Below are positions 1 to 7,608 of a stretch of 64,000 nucleotides of DNA, piece after piece (the first letter of the stretch is position 1; each line of letters starts with the position of its first letter). This DNA comes from Alphaproteobacteria bacterium. Lineage in GTDB: Bacteria; Pseudomonadota; Alphaproteobacteria; Caulobacterales; Parvularculaceae. The position numbers and the translations under genes were made by a program. The stretch covers positions 16,626 to 80,625 of the forward strand of contig JAADIQ010000098.1 of NCBI GenBank assembly GCA_013151255.1, written 5' to 3'. The notes under the pieces are model-generated. The model did not search any database, was not told where the DNA came from, and was given only the letters and a program-made list of their open reading frames with translations.

Positions 1-904
1 TAATCGACGTATAATCCGCCGTCGTATCAATTTCCGGATAGAGCGCGCGCGCAGCGGCGGCGATGGCGGCGGCGGTCTCATCGAGTTTGTTGGTTGGCGC
101 CAACACATAATCCGGCGCGATGCAAGTCTGCCCGGCATTGAGCATTTTGCCATAGGCGATGGATTGCGTGACTTTTCCAATATCGGCGCTGGCGTCGATA
201 ATCGCCGGGGACTTGCCGCCAAGCTCCAGCGTCACTGGCGTGAGGTTTTTTGCAGCGGCCTGCGCAACGCGTATGCCGATGCTGGTCGAGCCGGTAAACA
301 GCAAATGGTCAAATGGTGTTTCGGTGAAAGCCTGGCCAGTATCAACGCCGCCGACAATAACGGCGAATTCTGATTCATCGAACGCCGCGCTAATTAACTC
401 ATGCATAACATCGCTGGTATGCGGGGTCAGTTCACTCGGTTTCAGCATCACCCGATTGCCCGCCGCAATCGCCGCCGCCGCCGGGGCCAGCGCTAAAAAT
501 ACCGGATAGTTCCATGGCGAGATGATGCCGATAACGCCGAGCGGTTGCGGCTCAAGCTTGCTTTTCGCCGGCAGCATATGCAGCGGTGTCGGCACGCCAC
601 GCGGACGCATCCAGTTTTTTAAACTTTTCTTCGCCATGCGCACGCCGGAAGTCAGGACCAGCATTTCTGCAATGATGGTTTCATGTTTCGAGCGATTGCC
701 AAAATCGGTGCTGATCGCCTTTGCGAAAGCGTCCTCATTGGTTTCAATCAGCTCGATAAGCTTATCGAGGCCAGCGATGCGTCGGTCATAAGAGGGAAAC
801 GGATTTTGCAAATAGGCGTCTTTTTGCAGCGCAAAAATGCGCTTGATCTCGCGTTCGCCTTCAGATTGGTCGGCGCCTAGTGTATGGGCGGTGTCGGCGG
901 GCAT
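1..904 (-). CDS. Coniferyl-aldehyde-type dehydrogenase, C-terminus beyond the window
   Basis: NAD(P)-dependent oxidation of an aldehyde to its acid. About 301 residues are visible on the minus strand; the rest lies left of the window. The start ATG at 904 has a GGGAG ribosome site 7 bases upstream. Seen: the SPWNYP motif at about residues 129-134, LLFTGSTSIG (cofactor region) near 201, the general base in LELGGKSP (Glu227), and the nucleophile in NAGQTCIAPDY (Cys261). The CIAPDY wording and the long N-terminus match the coniferyl aldehyde dehydrogenase (CalB-like) branch rather than succinate-semialdehyde dehydrogenases. The next gene is divergent, so no operon partner is visible. The family call is firm; the substrate is inferred and could be another aromatic or aliphatic aldehyde. 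Confidence 0.9.
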   Translation of the reverse strand, partial: MPADTAHTLGADQSEGEREIKRIFALQKDAYLQNPFPSYDRRIAGLDKLIELIETNEDAFAKAISTDFGNRSKHETIIAEMLVLTSGVRMAKKSLKNWMRPRGVPTPLHMLPAKSKLEPQPLGVIGIISPWNYPVFLALAPAAAAIAAGNRVMLKPSELTPHTSDVMHELISAAFDESEFAVIVGGVDTGQAFTETPFDHLLFTGSTSIGIRVAQAAAKNLTPVTLELGGKSPAIIDASADIGKVTQSIAYGKMLNAGQTCIAPDYVLAPTNKLDETAAAIAAAARALYPEIDTTADYTSI

Positions 905-977
905 TAAATTTCTCCCGTTATCAAATGCGCAAGGCTTGCGCAGAATGTGATGAATGCATAGGCGAAAGTCCACCTTC

Positions 978-1045
978 TTTGGCGCCAGCTGGGCTTTGGC
1001 GTCAGACGGGCTTTGGCGCCAGCTGGGCATTGGCGCCAAGCCGGC
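978..1045. repeat. Four tandem 17-bp units
   Basis: Units at 978-994, 995-1011, 1012-1028 and 1029-1045. Units 1 and 3 are identical (TTTGGCGCCAGCTGGGC); units 2 and 4 are diverged copies. Each carries the palindrome GGCGCC or a one-base variant. The repeat sits between the divergent dehydrogenase and aminotransferase genes, so it could affect either promoter, or be simple replication slippage. Confidence 0.85.
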
Positions 1046-1152
1046 GCCCCCTGATTTTGCCCGGCATTGTGCCCACATCGCCCGGTGGCTGACAACACGA
1101 CAAAATGCGTCTAACCCTGCGCGGCAAAATCAGGCGCACAACAATAGCGAGC

Positions 1153-2277
1153 ATGGCCATGAAAAGTTTTTCTCCGCCCACCATACGTCTTATGGGCCCC
1201 GGCCCGTCAAAGGTGAGCGAGCGTGTGCTGGCCGCTATGGCGCGCCCGACGATTGGACATTTGGATCCGGAATTCATCCGCCTGATGGATGAGATCGGGA
1301 GCCTTCTGCGCACTGCGATGCGGACGGAAAACGATCTGACATTTCCGGTTTCTGCGCCTGGCTCTGCGGGCATGGAAACCTGCCTGGTCAACCTCCTGGA
1401 GCCGGGCGACACAGCGGTTGTTTGTATAAACGGTGTCTTTGGCGGACGGATGAAAGAGGTTGTAGAACGCGCTGGCGCAACGGCGGTGGTCGTCAATGAT
1501 GAATGGGGCGCGCCTGTAACACCAGACAAAGTGGAAGCTGCTCTCCAGGAAAATCCGCAAAGCAAGTTAGTCGCTTTCGTTCATGCTGAAACGTCAACCG
1601 GCGCCCTGTCGGATGCGCAACAAATTTGCCGTATTGCAAAAAATCACGGAGTGCTCGTCGTGGTCGACGCCGTTACCTCTTTGGCAGGCGTGCCGTTGGA
1701 AGTCGATCGCTGGGGTATAGATGCGGTTTATTCCGGAAGCCAGAAATGTCTTTCCTGCCCGCCGGGTCTGTCGCCGGTCAGTTTGAATAAAGCTGCTTTG
1801 GCATGTGTTGAGGCGAGAAAAACGCCGGTTCAGAGTTGGTTTCTCGATCTGTCGCTTGTCGCGGCCTACTGGCAGGGAGATGGCGCCCGCGCTTATCACC
1901 ACACCGCCCCGGTCAACGCCATGTACGCCTTGCATGAAAGCCTTATCGCATTGCATGAGGAAGGCCTGGAAGCATCATGGGCGCGGCATGAACGAGAAAG
2001 CGGGGTCTTGCAGGAAGGCCTTTCAAACCTTGGGTTTGAGTTTCTTGTAGATAAAAAATACCGGCTGCCGCAATTGCTGAGCATTCGAATTCCTGAATTT
2101 GTGGACGATGAAGCGCAAATACGCCGCCATTTTCGCAATGCTTTTTCGCTTGAAATTGGCGCGGGCTTAGGCCCCCTTGCGGGCAAGGTTTGGCGCATTG
2201 GCCTGATGGGCGCCGGCGCCAATCGAGACAATATCGACGCTTGCCTTAGCGCCCTCGCTTCAATTTTTGAGACCTGA
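1153..2277 (+). CDS. Class V aminotransferase (serine/alanine-glyoxylate type)
   Basis: PLP-dependent transaminase of the alanine-glyoxylate/serine-pyruvate family, 374 residues, the normal length. Seen: the N-terminal substrate motif LMGPGPSKV (about 13-21), SAPGSAGMET near 67-76, the PLP-phosphate aspartate in VVDAVTSLAG (about 170-179) and the Schiff-base lysine in SGSQKCLSCPPGL (Lys198). I start at ATG 1153 because the family begins just before the GPGP motif; the frame is open upstream to 1105, and ATG 1159 is also possible; no strong ribosome site distinguishes them. It stands alone, divergent from the aldehyde dehydrogenase. Role probably glyoxylate, serine or glycine metabolism; amino donor and acceptor cannot be read from sequence. 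Confidence 0.9.
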   Translation: MAMKSFSPPTIRLMGPGPSKVSERVLAAMARPTIGHLDPEFIRLMDEIGSLLRTAMRTENDLTFPVSAPGSAGMETCLVNLLEPGDTAVVCINGVFGGRMKEVVERAGATAVVVNDEWGAPVTPDKVEAALQENPQSKLVAFVHAETSTGALSDAQQICRIAKNHGVLVVVDAVTSLAGVPLEVDRWGIDAVYSGSQKCLSCPPGLSPVSLNKAALACVEARKTPVQSWFLDLSLVAAYWQGDGARAYHHTAPVNAMYALHESLIALHEEGLEASWARHERESGVLQEGLSNLGFEFLVDKKYRLPQLLSIRIPEFVDDEAQIRRHFRNAFSLEIGAGLGPLAGKVWRIGLMGAGANRDNIDACLSALASIFET

Positions 2278-2389
2278 CAGAGGGGTTTAGCGCCGCAACG
2301 CGGTTTGCCTTTTTCTCCTCAGCTAGGTTTGCTCCGGAAACGCTTCGCAGGCTCGCATCGGTGATAATTATTATTCTACCTGTGAGCGA

Positions 2390-2407
2390 TGCGGGACCGT
2401 TCCCGCA
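2390..2407. terminator. Short hairpin between convergent genes
   Basis: Perfect 7-bp stem TGCGGGA / TCCCGCA with loop CCGT, lying between the aminotransferase stop and the convergent TonB-receptor stop. There is no T-run on either side, so it may be a weak bidirectional terminator or an RNA-end protector. Confidence 0.35.
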
Positions 2408-2452
2408 CGCCGTTGCGCTTGAAGTGAGGGAGGCGCCGCCTTCGCTCTCTCG

Positions 2453-4681
2453 CTATTTACCGAAACTAACTTTCAACTCTACGCCATATTTGCGCGGCTG
2501 GTTGAAGTATCCGTTCAAAGAAATCGTTTGCAGCCGATAGACTTCATTGGTCAGGTTTTTGCCAAAGGCGCTAAGTTGCCAGCCATCGCCGCGCACCCCA
2601 AGGCGCGCATCGACAAGAAAGAAATCATCAAGCTCACGGCCTGTCGCTGACGTCGTTCCGCCAGAAGCATTCTCAAAGCCGCCGCCTTCTGTTTGCAAGC
2701 TACCGCCCATAAACCAGTCAACCGAGTCTGCAAGCGGCGCAAAATAAAACGCATTTGCCTGGATCACATAGTCTCGCGTTCGATTGACGCGCGCGCCCGA
2801 TAGATCAATCGTTTCAATAACCGGGCCGCCTCCACTGGTGGTAATCAGCGAGCCATCGGAAAAATCGCCCCGGGTCGTCGCCGCACTGGCGCCCCAACGA
2901 AGTCGCCCCGGCCCAGCGTCAAACGCACCAGAAACATCGGCTTCAAACCCAAAAATATTGGTGTTTCCGACATTTTGAAGAGCTGTCGTCGTTGTGGTTG
3001 TGTCCAGCGTAGATACAGCCTGCACATCTTTGGTAACTACGTAAAAACCGGTGAAACCAAATCGCACCCCGCCTTGCGTGGCGCCCTTCCAGCCGGCCTC
3101 AAAAGAATACGCAGCCTCAGGATCGTAAGGAATAAACTGAGTATTACTTACATCAAGACCGGTATTGAAGCCGCCAGGCCGGTAGCCGCTTGCTGCGCGC
3201 AGATAAATTATCTGATTATCCGAAACACTATAGTTGAGCGTTGCGGCGGGCAAGAACCGTGTCCAGCTTTCCTCCAAGTCACCTGTGGCAAGTATTATTG
3301 AGCCGCTTTGATTGCGCGTAAAATTAAAATCCTTATTGTCATTTTGAACGCGCGCTTCCAATGTCAGTGACGTAGATTGCGCAAGGCCAAACTCAACCAA
3401 TCCGAAACCAGAAACCGATCTCAGTTTTTCAACAAACATATCTTGCCGAGTTGCAAGCGCTGCGAGCCCGCCCAGCCCTGAAGTCCCTCCGTTTGTGGTA
3501 ACGACATCATCATTTGAACTTAGGAAGTCAGCGCCAATCAGCCAGGTGACCCCTGAGCCAGACTTTGACGCCAAGCGAATTTCGCCAACAAAGCGTTGAT
3601 AATCTTCCGTCTGTGCGGCGGTGAGGTCCGTGGTGACACCGCCTACGTCAATGCCTTGAAAACCAATGAAGCTGTCGAGGTCTTCGTTAAAGCGGTTTCC
3701 ATCCCTTTGTTTGTAGGAAAATATCGCTGTGAAATCACCGATAGCGAGATCGGAAGTCAAATCTGCAAACACCGCCGTAGAGTCGATCTCCACAACACCG
3801 ATACGGCTGTCGTTGGTCTGATAGGGACCAGGGTCGGCGTCTCCGGTTTGCCCGGCTGCATTTCTGCCGGTGAAGCGTTGGCCGAGCGCACTAAAGCCGG
3901 GCGCTGTACTATCGTAATACTCGACAAGGACATTCGCAGTCGTGGACGGTGACAGGTCCGCACGCAGCGCGCCTCGCAGGCCAAGATAATCTCTTTGATC
4001 GACGGCGTCGCCAGTGTTGACATCGGTAATGAAGCCATCGTTTTGATCAATATAAAAAGCGCCTAGCCGTGCGGCTACGTTTTCACCCAGTGGCGCATTA
4101 ACTATTCCGGATACTGAGTATCGTTCGGCGCTTTCATACCCTGCTTTTATTTCTGCCGTCGTTTCATCGGTAGGCTTCTTGCTGATGACGTTGATTGCGC
4201 CGCCCACGGCATTACGACCGTACAATGCGCCTTGAGGTCCGCGATATGTTTGAACATTATCAAGGTCAAAGAAATCTAGTCGATTGAACGACCGCCCGCC
4301 AAACCCGCCGCCTGCGATATAAACGCCGTTGCGATAGATGCCTGTTGAGGATTCAGAAAACCCTTGGCGCCCGCCGCCCTGACCGCGAATTGAAATGTCG
4401 GATAGATATTCCGGCCCGCCATTCACCAAAATTGCATTGGGAATTTGTCGAATGTAGTCGGCGATCCCATCGAGCGCCAAGAGATCGGCGTCTTCACCTC
4501 GCAACACGCTGATGCTTGAGGGAACATCTTCAAGCGATTCTTCTTTTTTTCGGGCCGTGACAAGAATTGTATCTCGCGCATCGACGGCGTCTGCGTCTTC
4601 TTGCGCCATGGCGCCAGGAACTACAGCGCCGGACCCCAACGCTGAAATAATCGCTGCCGTGGTAAGTAATTTATGGTTCAT
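2453..4681 (-). CDS. TonB-dependent outer-membrane receptor
   Basis: 742-residue energy-dependent outer-membrane transporter. A signal peptide (MNHKLLTTAAIISALGSGAVV..AMA, about 1-26) is followed by a TonB-box-like stretch (RDTILVTARKKEE, about 36-48), a plug domain (SSISVLRGEDADLL; PQGALYGRNAVGGAINVISK near 155-175) and a beta-barrel ending in an aromatic-poor VELKVSFGK terminus. GGAGGAAG lies just before ATG 4681. An ATTGTAGACAAT palindrome sits 75 bp upstream, between this gene and the divergent GntR gene at 5001, and similar palindromes precede the two exported serine hydrolases at 12.6-15.1 kb, so this receptor may import a product those enzymes release. The substrate is unknown; the plug is of the broad FecA/CirA-like kind common in alphaproteobacteria. 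Confidence 0.92.
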   Translation of the reverse strand: MNHKLLTTAAIISALGSGAVVPGAMAQEDADAVDARDTILVTARKKEESLEDVPSSISVLRGEDADLLALDGIADYIRQIPNAILVNGGPEYLSDISIRGQGGGRQGFSESSTGIYRNGVYIAGGGFGGRSFNRLDFFDLDNVQTYRGPQGALYGRNAVGGAINVISKKPTDETTAEIKAGYESAERYSVSGIVNAPLGENVAARLGAFYIDQNDGFITDVNTGDAVDQRDYLGLRGALRADLSPSTTANVLVEYYDSTAPGFSALGQRFTGRNAAGQTGDADPGPYQTNDSRIGVVEIDSTAVFADLTSDLAIGDFTAIFSYKQRDGNRFNEDLDSFIGFQGIDVGGVTTDLTAAQTEDYQRFVGEIRLASKSGSGVTWLIGADFLSSNDDVVTTNGGTSGLGGLAALATRQDMFVEKLRSVSGFGLVEFGLAQSTSLTLEARVQNDNKDFNFTRNQSGSIILATGDLEESWTRFLPAATLNYSVSDNQIIYLRAASGYRPGGFNTGLDVSNTQFIPYDPEAAYSFEAGWKGATQGGVRFGFTGFYVVTKDVQAVSTLDTTTTTTALQNVGNTNIFGFEADVSGAFDAGPGRLRWGASAATTRGDFSDGSLITTSGGGPVIETIDLSGARVNRTRDYVIQANAFYFAPLADSVDWFMGGSLQTEGGGFENASGGTTSATGRELDDFFLVDARLGVRGDGWQLSAFGKNLTNEVYRLQTISLNGYFNQPRKYGVELKVSFGK

Positions 4682-4755
4682 GTCTTCCTCCCAGAATTAT
4701 GATTGGTCAGGCGGTTTTCAAAACGCTAGGCATGGGAGAGGCTCTTGTCCACACT

Positions 4756-4767
4756 ATTGTAGACAAT
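4756..4767. promoter_or_regulatory. Palindromic operator ATTGTAGACAAT
   Basis: Perfect 5-bp arms ATTGT/ACAAT around AG, 75 bp upstream of the TonB receptor start and about 235 bp upstream of the GntR gene. FCD-class GntR proteins commonly bind TTGT-type palindromes of this form, so the adjacent regulator at 5001 is the likely ligand. The same arms recur at 13648-13659 and 15093-15104. Confidence 0.6.
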
Positions 4768-5000
4768 TCTGTAAGCAAACACGCATAATTTTAATCATGT
4801 GGCAATTTTCACACGATCCTCGCCGCGTTCTCTAGTGAAACCTGCTAACTGAGGCGAGCATGCGGCTGTTTTCATGAATCTGCCGGCTAAAAAAGGGCAA
4901 TAAGGCGCGCATTCTTTTTGAATAGCGGCGGAGAAATTGAAGGTTTCTATTTGGAATGACAATGTTGTATGCAGGATTGCCAACAAAAGGAACGAGACCT

Positions 5001-5654
5001 ATGCCGCAACCTGCAGCAAAACGACTTACGTCGGACGATATTGTGTTTGAGATGATCAAGCTGTTGCAGAAGAAGGTGTATCAACCTGGCGACCGGCTAC
5101 GCGAACAGGAGCTCGCCACCAGGTTTGGCGTGAGCCGCGGTCCCATTCGTGAAGCCTTGCGCGCGCTGGAAGCAAAATCACTGATCAAAATAGAGCCGAT
5201 GCGCGGCGCCTCCGTAACCAGGCTGAGTGACAAAGACGCAATAGAAAGCGTTGAAATTAGCGCCACTCTGTTTGGCTTGGCTGCGAATAAGGCGGCCGGG
5301 TGTGAACAACATTTCATTACAAAACTGCGAACGCAATTGAAAACGCTAAATGACATGGTCAATCAAGACACCTCTGCGAAAGCTTTTTTTCTGCAGACCA
5401 TCAAAATGGGCATGATCGTCGTAAAAGCTGCGGGCAGCGATCGATTGGCGGCATTGCTCTCGGATATCCGCATCGGCGCCCCCGATCTGTTCGGCCCTTT
5501 TGGCTTTACGTCATCAACGTTGCGCAAAAAAGCAGCGACGAAATGGGCGCGAATGATAGATGCAATCGAATCTAATGATGTGGATGCGGCGGAAAGAATC
5601 GCGCGCGAGCTCAACATGGATTCGCTAAAAGCCGCTCTTGAAATTGTCGGGTGA
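5001..5654 (+). CDS. GntR-family regulator, FCD-like C-terminal domain
   Basis: 217-residue transcription regulator. The winged helix-turn-helix occupies about residues 8-75 (PGDRLREQELATRFGVSRGPIREALRAL region, typical of the FadR/FCD subfamily), followed by an all-helical ligand domain of about 130 residues. I start at ATG 5001 because AAAGGAACGAG lies directly upstream; the frame is open to 4956. The C-terminal half is unusual: the metal-binding histidines normally found in FCD domains are missing (FFLQTIKMGMIV where an F-H pair is usual, ARELNMDS where a helix-ending His is usual). Divergent from a TonB receptor and probably its regulator through the palindrome at 4756. Effector unknown. 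Confidence 0.87.
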   Translation: MPQPAAKRLTSDDIVFEMIKLLQKKVYQPGDRLREQELATRFGVSRGPIREALRALEAKSLIKIEPMRGASVTRLSDKDAIESVEISATLFGLAANKAAGCEQHFITKLRTQLKTLNDMVNQDTSAKAFFLQTIKMGMIVVKAAGSDRLAALLSDIRIGAPDLFGPFGFTSSTLRKKAATKWARMIDAIESNDVDAAERIARELNMDSLKAALEIVG

Positions 5655-5794
5655 ACACGCAGGATGCTTTTGAGGACTGGCGCCATTTTGTGTGTGGCGC
5701 AAATAATGTGCAACGCCCCTCGCGCTGCCAGCAAAGCGGTCAAACTATAATTGGCGCAAGCAAATGCGATCGCCGATAACCAGGGGAGGCTCGG

Positions 5795-7366
5795 TTAATC
5801 GTTCTTTGGCGCTTGTGTCGATTGTTGTCGATCATAGAGGTTACGCCAATCTTCTGGCGGAAGCGGTAGCTGGCGGCTGTCCTTTTGTCGCGCAGGCTCA
5901 AACGCCGGACGCGGCTTGTCGGAGCGGACCTGTTCGAGCCAGAAGACGCCATCATATTCGCCGCTATTGCCACGCGTTGCAACGAAATCGATATCGCCAT
6001 CGCCATCCATATCGTGCGGAATGAATTCGTCATACATGCCTCTTATCCGTCGCGAGATATCATGGCGAATCCATTCATTATACGGATTACCTGTATTTTG
6101 AAACCAGGTGATGCGGCCAACAGAAGAGGCGGCGGTAACGTCTGGATCGTCGTGATCACGCGCGGCGCCGGAATATCCGCCGTCAAGCACATTCAGACCG
6201 GAATAGCCGCCAGCCATCACATCCAGGTCGCCATCATTGTCGATATCGGCAACGGCGAATCCAACGATTACATCCGGCATAACATCGCCAATTGTGAAGA
6301 ACCGCCAAGGGTCTGAAAGACGGGCCGGCTGCCTTAGCCAGCCCAAGGAAACGACGAGCTCGTCAGTTCCATCTTCGACGATCACCATCACAAGATCAGT
6401 GCGCGCGTCGGCGTCCAAGTCAGCGTCCGCAGCATGAAACACATTTGTGCGTCCGCGCCATCCGGGCGGCATGTCCGCCCCGGGCGCTATTTCGATTGGT
6501 TCTACCGCCCACCCGCGCGCGCGTCGATCCGCCCGATCACTTTGTACGAGTAGCAGCGCCTTGTAGGTCAATCGTGATCCAGTTAAAATATCGACATCGC
6601 CGTCACGATCAATATCGATGGGCATTGCCGTATTCGGCACGCCAGCATCCCATAGTTTCATTTCCACCCATGAGCTTTGGTCAAGCGGATCACTGGTGAT
6701 TTTGAAAACGGACAATACGCCGCTGCGGGCCTCTCCCGCGCTTACATCGATGACGTCAACGCCGCCCTTATTCGCAGCCAGAACTTCCGGCATGCCGTCG
6801 CCGTCCAGATCCGACATGAACACACGAAGCCATGACCCCCGGTTTTTAGTAATCGACGGAATTATGCGCGCCCAGACGCCCCGGCGAATCTGGCGGCCGG
6901 GATTTTGTAGGTAGATGAGGTGACCGCGCTCGCAAGCAGCGACAATGTCAATCCAGCCATCGCGATTGAGATCGCCGAGTGCAACGTCCTCAATGGCGTT
7001 GACCTCTTCACCAAAGGCAACGGTGGTAAGAACCCATTCGTTCGGGTCATCCGTACCAAAAGCAATACGCAAATGATCTGAATCCTCGTGAACGGATATG
7101 ATATCAATATACCCATCGGCATCCAAATCCGCGAGCTTTAGCCCGTCGCCGCCGCGTATTGGAACGCCGCCATTGATGTCTTCACCATCAATGAGATGCT
7201 CCGTCCAGGAAATATACGCGCCGTCGGGCGTTTGCGCTTGGGTCGGCGTCGAGGCGATGTTTTGCTGTGCAGGAGCGAGGCTTAATTTCTGGCTGCATCC
7301 GGACGCAATCATAAGCACAACGAATGTGATCAGGAAAAGGGGGATAGCAGAACATCCAGACTTCAT
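5795..7366 (-). CDS. FG-GAP/VCBS repeat lipoprotein
   Basis: 523-residue secreted lipoprotein. An N-terminal hydrophobic stretch (FLITFVVLMIASGC) ends in a lipobox with Cys24. The mature part carries many Asp-rich calcium loops (LDADGYIDI, LNRDGWIDIV, LDGDGMPEV, IDRDGDVDI, IDNDGDLDV, MDGDGDIDF), the sign of FG-GAP/VCBS beta-propeller blades as in integrin alpha chains; about seven blades are visible. ATG 7366 is chosen because it puts the lipobox at the usual place; the frame is open to a TTG at 7399. Convergent with the GntR gene and divergent from the DUF3604 gene. Likely anchored in the outer membrane and binding carbohydrate or protein; there is no catalytic motif. Confidence 0.85.
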   Translation of the reverse strand: MKSGCSAIPLFLITFVVLMIASGCSQKLSLAPAQQNIASTPTQAQTPDGAYISWTEHLIDGEDINGGVPIRGGDGLKLADLDADGYIDIISVHEDSDHLRIAFGTDDPNEWVLTTVAFGEEVNAIEDVALGDLNRDGWIDIVAACERGHLIYLQNPGRQIRRGVWARIIPSITKNRGSWLRVFMSDLDGDGMPEVLAANKGGVDVIDVSAGEARSGVLSVFKITSDPLDQSSWVEMKLWDAGVPNTAMPIDIDRDGDVDILTGSRLTYKALLLVQSDRADRRARGWAVEPIEIAPGADMPPGWRGRTNVFHAADADLDADARTDLVMVIVEDGTDELVVSLGWLRQPARLSDPWRFFTIGDVMPDVIVGFAVADIDNDGDLDVMAGGYSGLNVLDGGYSGAARDHDDPDVTAASSVGRITWFQNTGNPYNEWIRHDISRRIRGMYDEFIPHDMDGDGDIDFVATRGNSGEYDGVFWLEQVRSDKPRPAFEPARQKDSRQLPLPPEDWRNLYDRQQSTQAPKND

Positions 7367-7469
7367 AAAAGCCGTACTGTTTTTAGAGCCGCCAACCAAC
7401 GACTACGCGTTTTCATAGTTTGTATTCCTGCAAGCGCAAAAGACATAGAAATGCCTTGTTATTATAGAA

Positions 7470-7485
7470 GATACGATATAGTATC
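7470..7485. promoter_or_regulatory. Palindrome GATACGATATAGTATC
   Basis: Inverted arms GATAC/GTATC around GATATA, in the 242-bp divergent region between the FG-GAP lipoprotein and the DUF3604 gene. Size and symmetry suit a TetR-type operator, and a TetR gene lies two genes downstream at 9551. This link is inference only. Confidence 0.45.
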
Positions 7486-7608
7486 ACCTATAATCGCGGC
7501 CGACAACAAGAATTAAGACGTTTGGCGCGCTCCAAATTTTTGACAGGCCGTTTGCGCCGGCAACGCTAACGAAAACCGCATCGAAGCAAGTAAGGACACC
7601 ATTTAGCG

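Noticed and set aside
1002..1565. 187-residue minus-strand open frame over the aminotransferase
   Set aside because: Shadow of the real gene on the plus strand; no domain and unlikely composition.
5680..5700. GCGCCA/TGGCGC hairpin as terminator between the GntR and FG-GAP genes
   Set aside because: Six-bp stem with a 9-base loop and no T-run; too weak to call.
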